From Persicaria tinctoria (taxonomy: Eukaryota; Streptophyta; Magnoliopsida; Caryophyllales; Polygonaceae), in contig JBANSL010000008.1 of assembly GCA_037127255.1 (NCBI GenBank), positions 34,547,373 through 34,611,372 of the forward strand: DNA of 64,000 nt. Reading direction: 5' to 3'. This document shows positions 58,301-64,000 of this stretch, piece by piece. The notes below the pieces were generated by a model. It saw only the letters and a list, made by a program, of their open reading frames with translations, had not been told where the DNA came from and made no database searches. Position 1 is the stretch's first letter. Every line of letters begins with the position of its first letter. The position numbers and the translations under genes are program-made.

Positions 58301-60415
58301 TTGGATAAGGTGGTTTGTCCAAAGCATAAAGAGGAAATCTATTATTTAAACATTGCAGCCGTTTATCATCCTTGGCAGGTCTGAAGGTCATTCAAGCTCT
58401 GACTCCTCTGAGAACTAACGGAGGAAGAAAAGGACATGAAACAATAGTTAATAAGAAAGAACACTTGCTTAACCTGGATTCCTCCAACAAGCATATCTAA
58501 TGAAGGATTCATGACCAAGTTTTCAATTGTTATTCCATGAGCTGTGGCAACCAGCTGTATCCCACGCTGCGAAATTGTGCTGGCAGCCATTGCTTCAAGC
58601 TTTGTGCCAATCTCATCAATTACAATCACTTGTGGCATATGATTTTCAACTGCTTCAATCAATACCTGAAGAGCACCAAATGAAAGCAGTTTATGTTCAT
58701 TGCAAATGCTCATTTGATGAGGAAGAGAAGTAAATTATGATATAAAAAAATAAAAAGGTTCCTGTTCTAAAACTCATTGTGCCTAACAAATTATCACTAT
58801 TGCCTGAGGCTGATATCAGTGCTACAGGCACATAGAACATAGTTCCTTAGTAAACCTTGACATAAAACTATATCCAATGAATCTCATTAACCTATTTTCA
58901 TGTCACCCGATTCAAAACATGACATTAGTAACTTGTCTTTATTAAGGTTAAAGTGTCCTCAGCTTGTACCTTATGTTGCATATCCGATACAGGAACTTGC
59001 ATTCTTCTTGCGCTGCCTATTCCTGCATGAGGTATGTCCCCATCCCCGCCTATTTCGTTTGAGGTGTCAACAATCATTACCCTTTTTCTGTAATCATCAG
59101 CCAGCATGCGTGCTATTTCCCTGCAGAATGAAGTTAAGACTTAAGTGTGGGTTCTCAGAGCATCAGATTGTACCCTGTGACCATTACTTGCATGAATATG
59201 AAATAAGAGTCCCTGAAAAGGAACTTCACAGATAGTCAAAAGATATTTCAATTATACAAATCACAGCATAAGCATCATATATGCGAGTATACTTGATAAC
59301 CTATGCTGGAATGTATATTATAAAATCAACGGAAAATCTTTTCATGACATTTACAAAAGGAATTTAAGAGGAAGAAATGTAAATAAACCATTACTGAACA
59401 CGTAGGAAGTCATAACCTAATTTGAAGTATATCAGACAACATAATATTATAACCTGATAATAGTTGTTTTTCCAACCCCAGGTGGCCCAATGAGCAACAA
59501 AGAAGCGCCATCTTTAATTAAATCTCGTAATAAATCTGCACTCCCTGTTATAGAACGACCTACTCTACAGGTTAAACCAATGATTTCACCCTTCCTATTT
59601 CTGATGGCACTGATTCGATGCAGAGTGCGGCTAATGCCTGCACGATTATCAGTTGCAAAATCACCCACCTGTTGTAAGAGTAAAGACCATCCATCAGGCA
59701 ACACAGTATGACCTTCACATTTATCATATTAATGCACAGAAGGTAACAGAAGCATAATACAGTGCACATTGAATCACAGTCAAGCCTCATCAATTCAGAA
59801 CTCCATACTCAATAACTTTAATCAACAATTAAACTTATCAAGAGTATTTGAACACCGACGATTAATCAACTGCAAAAAGTGAAACCCTAGCCAATCGTTT
59901 CCCTTTCACCAAATTGGACGGATAAGACCACAAAGAATCCATTCAGCACAACACGGATGCCATATCCTTACCTGCGAAGTAGCAAATTGGATGTCCTGAA
60001 ACGTAATCGGAGTATCAGACAATTCAAGGTCGCCGGAAGGAAGACGAGCGAGCGGTTTGCGACCTAAATCCAAGACCACCTCAATCAATTCCCGTAGCTG
60101 AGGGTGGCTTCTGATCCGAGCACGCATTTCGTCAGGCAAAAGAGCCAACAACCGGTCCAATTCCACATCGAGCTCGTCGCCAGGCGACGAAGAATTCGCC
60201 GGACTGTAACACGAAGTAACTGCGAGGAATGTCTTGGAACGCCATGAAAACGGAAGAGACCTGGATAGGGCTTTGGGCGGGAATCTGGCGGGTAGGGTTT
60301 GGGGAGGAGAAAGGGAAGGGGAGAAGGAGGAAGCAGAGAAAGAGGGTAAGGGTTTTGGCGGGAAAAGCAACATTGAGTGCCTCGTTGAGAGCTGCTCTGC
60401 GCAACAGAAGATCAT
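55351..60415 (-). CDS. Ycf45/SPD1-like P-loop NTPase with R3H-like domain, plastid-targeted
   Basis: Homologous to algal/cyanobacterial Ycf45 and Arabidopsis SPD1 (seedling plastid development 1), a chloroplast P-loop ATPase needed for plastid development; the exact reaction is unknown. Nine exons (minus): 60415-59972, 59668-59454, 59120-58970, 58665-58474, 57625-57463, 57370-57144, 56154-55978, 55901-55779 and 55680-55351, all phase-consistent, 673 residues. Residues 1-60 are Ser/Pro/Arg-rich like a transit peptide (another in-frame Met is at 60373). Then come [37 protein letters not shown], Walker [29 protein letters not shown], Walker [16 protein letters not shown] and [12 protein letters not shown]. 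The C terminus has YQLQS...EAKRLRILP, an R3H-like pattern. No lesion was seen. A MULE begins about 75 bp upstream of the ATG, so its promoter has probably been displaced or replaced. Confidence 0.92.
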
Positions 60416-60540
60416 CTTCTCCCCGATTTCCCTCTCCAATTAATTTCCATTTCCGTTTTTTTTTTTCTTTTTTTTTTCCGATTTTGATAAGGGTGTTGCT
60501 ATATACATCGCAAATCCGGATTAAGGATTTGCACGTGCTT

Positions 60541-60700
60541 GCACGTTCTTAAGGACGTGCAAGTCCACTAGCAAAGACTTGCACGTCCTTAAAGACGTGC
60601 AATACTTGCACGTTGTTAAGGGCGTGCAAACCCTAGTTAGGGTTTTGCGTTTAGGGTATAGGGTTTATGTTTTTCGACGGTTTTGTAATGTTAATTGATA
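60541..60700. repeat. Left subterminal palindromes
   Basis: Three 20-bp palindromes of the GCACGTnnTTAAnnnCGTGC type lie at 60541-60560, 60581-60600 and 60608-60627, followed by TTAGGGTTTTGCGTTTAGGG. In MULEs such repeats may bind transposase. They contain the ACGT core recognised by plant bZIP factors, which could matter for the adjacent gene. Confidence 0.8.
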
Positions 60701-61019
60701 AAATTGAAGTGTTTAGCTAGTGGAGTTGAAAGATTTAGGGCCAAATTAAATAGAAAACAATAATTGTTAAGGTTTTCATTCGGATAATATGCGAATAACG
60801 TTACAATGAACGGAAAAAAAGGTTTACATTCATAATTTTAATAAAGTTGTGGAATAAAATCTAGGAAAATAGTAAAGGGCGGCCGGACTCGACACGCAAG
60901 GCTCGAAATCTCTCAAACCGAACTTGAAACGGAGCATCCCATCCTTCGACGCTCGGATGATGATGTGCGACCCATTCTGGCGGAGGCGGCGGAATAGGAG
61001 CGTTAGGACGCAACCAGAT

Positions 61020-63700
61020 CTATGAGAACGGAAAATTAGAGTTAGAGTATTGACATATATATATGAAAAGCAACAATATGTAATAAAAAAAAGATGTTTG
61101 AAGTCGTACCGTGGCAAAATAGTCTTGGTTTCCGATGCAAGCTACACCAAGGGTAGCTGATTGAGGGTTGTTAGCAGGTGTCGGCGAGGTCATGGGGAGA
61201 CATGTGAACGGATGATGCCAAGCTAGGACGACGAGAGGAATCTGATATACCGTTGCAAATACTAAACCCATAATGGGTAGCTCTATCCACCGTCTCCTAT
61301 CACCATGCACAGCTCCCGCCCATCTCTGGTAGTCGACGAACTGCTGGAATTGGTAACCTCCCGTATAACAACCGGTGTACAGATCGGCGTGATCCTCCAA
61401 GTGATTGCATAGTAACGTTTGGAGTTCCGGGAAAGCAGTCTCGCCGATCGATGATGTCAAAGCCGCCAAAGCACGGTAGCCACAATGGCCATCTCCAACA
61501 GTGTCCCTCACCGTCTCAATATGACCGAGCATGAAGGGATCAACGTTTTTTCGACCCAGTTGAACCCTCCGAACACATCATCACGTCCATGTCGAGCTGA
61601 GGTCGCTTGTGGACGATGTCGAGCAGCACGCGCTTCTTCTCTCTCAAACCTTTCTCTTACCTCCTCGTATGGCAACAAGTTGGTTCTGCAGGCATTCCTC
61701 GACCCCCGAGGCCTCCCCTTCCTTCGGACGCTTGCTGATGAGGGTGGGTGCAGCTCATCCTCGCATACATCGTTGGAAGCCGTGTATGAAGATGACAGTT
61801 CATACAGCAGTGGGGGTGTCGTCGATGTCAGTCCATGACAAATCCATCCAGAACGGGTGGATGTCCTCGGCGGGTATCGGAGTACCGGAGTTGACGTATG
61901 CCTGAATCTCACGGACACAAGGGATCCCGTAACAAACCCTCCAATGTCGGTCCGTGCATACCGGAGGAACCTTTTGGTTCACGACGTCCTGCCACATCTT
62001 GTACAGATAATCGAAGCACTTTTTGGAGATGAAAGTCTTTACCTCATCGAAAAGGTTGACTTTATACGCCGCTGTTGGCCATTTGAAGCGGTCGATCTCC
62101 AAAGCAGTTTGCAACTCATGCAGTTGACAATCGTTGACTCTATGGATTGCATCGATCACGATGCGGAAGTCACCAGTCGATGAGCGAAGTGCCTCCTTCA
62201 GAACCTTGTGTTGACCCTCAACTCTATACACATTGAAGTGCATACCACTAAATATTCGATGTTATATCATATTGTAATGGGAGATATGAAGTAAGGTTGT
62301 ACCTCTTTGTCCTACGGGTGCCGAGATGGAAGACGTTATCTACGTAGCATCGTACGATGCTCCTGTTGTATGGAAGCCAAACCGACTCTAAATACGCCAC
62401 CACACATGGGAATGGGTGTCATGCAGCATGTAGCGCCCGACGACGTCGGTTGAATGATTCCTCCGACCTCGATTCGAACAGCCCCCAACAGTTGCCCTTA
62501 AAGATGCCAGCGTGGTTTAAATTCTTCGTGATCTTCAGAGCAGCTTCCTCGCATCTTTTTGTCACGTGTAACCAGCAAAGGAGATGCTGGACGTCGGGGA
62601 AGACAACAGTCAGCGCCGCCAGGAGACCTAGCTCCCGATCAGTCATGATAGCTTGAGGCTGAACCGTCCCAAGCAAGATCTGAAGCTGTCGCAACACTCA
62701 GGCGTATGTGTCTTCGTTCTCTTGCGACATGAAGGCATAAGCGATGCAATAAGTATTGCCTGAGGGTGTGAACCCGACCACCTCGCACAATGGAATCCCA
62801 TATCTGCAAGTGTAAATATGTTACATATAAAATACTTTATAATTGGCTATATGTGCAATAATGTAATCGTAATTAAGTAACTTACGCATTTGTTTTGTAC
62901 GTGTTGTCCATTACGATGACGTAATGGAACCTTCGGAGAAGGTGTATCTCGTCGGGATGCGCCAGGAAGAGGTCGCTCAAGACGTTGTCGTCATCCGGAT
63001 GTCGTCTGAAGTCGTAGTAGTACTCTCTTTCCCGCAGATGGTGCAAGGTATCTTGGGTCATCGTCCGACTACCTCTTTCTTCGGCGACCATCATGGTGAG
63101 CGTGTTGGTAAGGCTCTTCCTTGACGTGACGTTGGTCTCATCCAACTGCCTCAATCCGTACCCAATGGATTTTGGAGGAGTGCCAATTTCCTTCATCCAC
63201 CTCTCCATCTTCTTTTCCCCCTCTGTCATCTGTCCAGCGATGGCGTGACCCTTCAAGCTCGTGGAAAACTCGCGGTTATGAACACCGTGGGTTACCGTCA
63301 TAACCCAGTGACCCGACGGAGCTTCGTGTCCGTGTAGAGAGAATGGACAACCGTTTATCTTTGATTGTGTGCTCCGGAGCTTCCTCCCGCGTGGTCGGTA
63401 CTCCCCAAACTGCTCGCAAGCAAGGAGAACCCCGCCTGGACGATTCGACGCCCCCGTCCAAGACCGCTTGATTACTAAAATCATGCAGTGTCTCCGACCC
63501 AAGTCCTTGAAATGCGTAACCATTTCATCATGGTCATTCCAAACCCTTGGGTCCGAGAACTCAGACGTAAAGTCTCGAAACTGTATTAACATTATTGAAA
63601 ATATGAACAAAACGGAAGGAATACGAAATATATTCACTATACGAAACCTATCCATACCTGGGATACTTGGAGACGAGGATTGCTTTGCTGCTCTGCCATA
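61020..63700 (-). pseudogene. FAR1-like MULE transposase fused to OTU protease domain, decayed
   Basis: Read on the minus strand. The first ORF (63655-62882) has the FAR1/WRKY-GCM1-like DNA-binding part (KINGCPFSLHG, HWVMTVTHGVHNREF). A MULE transposase start follows (FLAHPDEIHLLRRFHYVIVM, then DNTYKTNA). After a short intron come CEVVGFTPSGNTYCIAYAF, an in-frame TGA at 62698-62700 where a Trp is usual, then IMTDRELGLLAAL and LLCWLHVTKRCEE (62640-62540). The next segments (62243-61800) hold the transposase end and a region corresponding to SWIM. An AT-hook-like RRKGRPRGSRN follows (about 61720). Finally the OTU domain: VGDGHCGYRALAAL with catalytic Asp and Cys, and VVLAWHHPF (about 61500-61200). 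Stops and frame changes show it is not functional here. OTU-bearing MULE/FAR1 proteins are known in plants. Confidence 0.75.
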
Positions 63701-63820
63701 ATGATTCTAACGGTGAAAGAATATATCGAAACAAGTCGGACTTTGTTTTGGAGTGCAGAATCAAGCTGTCCTCCTTCGCTTCAAATAGGCACTGTTGCGT
63801 TAATGGTAAGCAGAACCCTA

Positions 63821-63971
63821 GCACGTCCTTAAAGACGTGCTAGGGTTTAGGGTTTGGCTAGGGTTTTAGGGTTAGGGCTAGGGTTTAGGAAACAGCACGT
63901 GGTCAACGACGTGCTGTTTCCCTTACCCTAGCAAAACCCTAAAACCCTAGCCAAACCCTAAACCCTAGGAA
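63821..63971. repeat. Large inverted repeat with telomere-like arms
   Basis: GCACGTCCTTAAAGACGTGC (63821-63840) is followed by TTTAGGG-like blocks (63841-63888), then by GGAAACAGCACGT and, inverted, ACGTGCTGTTTCC around 63905, then by CCCTAAA-like blocks (63924-63969). Arms of about 65 bp can pair into a long hairpin. The TTTAGGG units are irregular, so this is not a true telomere. Confidence 0.8.
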
Positions 63972-64000
63972 CCTAACCTAACTCGTCCTTAACGTTCATT

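Larger units (their letters stand above)
60490..64000 (-). mobile_element. MULE transposon (FAR1-transposase plus OTU), right end outside the window
   Basis: The left edge is placed near GGGTGTTGCTATATACATC (about 60495), where the 5' leader of the NTPase gene gives way to repeats. The interior carries a FAR1/MuDR-type transposase and an OTU domain on the minus strand. Both flanks contain palindromes such as GCACGTCCTTAAAGACGTGC (60581-60600 and 63821-63840) and TTTAGGG-like blocks, supporting a single element of more than 3.5 kb. No TIR or TSD can be checked because the other end is missing. Confidence 0.7.

Noticed and set aside
63841..63971. Chromosome-end telomere
   Set aside because: Units are irregular, switch strand within 130 bp and sit in a transposon end, so this is interstitial telomere-like DNA only.

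Overview
The window is nuclear DNA of a flowering plant, most likely a eudicot. The evidence is short GT-AG introns, a GDSL esterase gene, a CLE peptide gene, a ycf45/SPD1-type plastid NTPase gene, and a dense load of plant transposon families (Athila-like, CACTA, MULE/FAR1, L1 LINE, TRIM, LARD). I cannot name the species. No rRNA, tRNA, CRISPR array or prokaryotic feature was seen.

Positions 1-26425 are one nested stack. The outermost layer is a gag-only Athila-like LTR retrotransposon (tRNA-Asp primer site at 227). Its 3' LTR ends exactly where a FAR1-like gene fragment resumes at 26426. A CACTA transposon (2991-24990, 3-bp TSD 'tat') interrupts it just before its polypurine tract. The CACTA carries a GC-rich 27-bp minisatellite and a 91-bp AT-rich satellite with a three-unit higher-order pattern. 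That satellite is interrupted by a 16.2-kb non-coding LTR element of LARD type (6352-22545, TSD 'ttata') with three LTRs and two internal regions. Copies LTR A and LTR B have the same length and look identical, so this is the youngest layer.

Positions 26426-33100 hold decayed FAR1-transposase and Ulp1-protease coding fragments, convergent, in AT-rich DNA full of short palindromes built on TTCAAGATTT/AAATCTTGAA. At 34080-35430 lie nested inverted-repeat (MITE/foldback) elements. At 35445-43558 is a full-length L1-type LINE with a 17-bp perfect TSD. Its endonuclease/RT/RNase H ORF is broken, and it is preceded by a very long unrecognised ORF1 whose stop overlaps the ORF2 start as ATGA. Next come a plant gene-like region of unknown function (43576-46440) and a four-LTR tandem TRIM array (46801-48083).

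The intact host genes are a five-exon GDSL esterase/lipase (48573-50075, +), a small secreted CLE-family peptide precursor (52248-52514, -) and a nine-exon plastid-type ycf45/SPD1-like P-loop NTPase with an R3H-like C terminus (55351-60415, -). A MULE encoding a FAR1-type transposase with a C-terminal OTU protease domain begins about 75 bp upstream of that last gene's start codon. It runs off the window end in palindromic and telomere-like subterminal repeats. The host genes show no shared pathway; the main story is repeated transposon nesting and rearrangement beside a few real genes.
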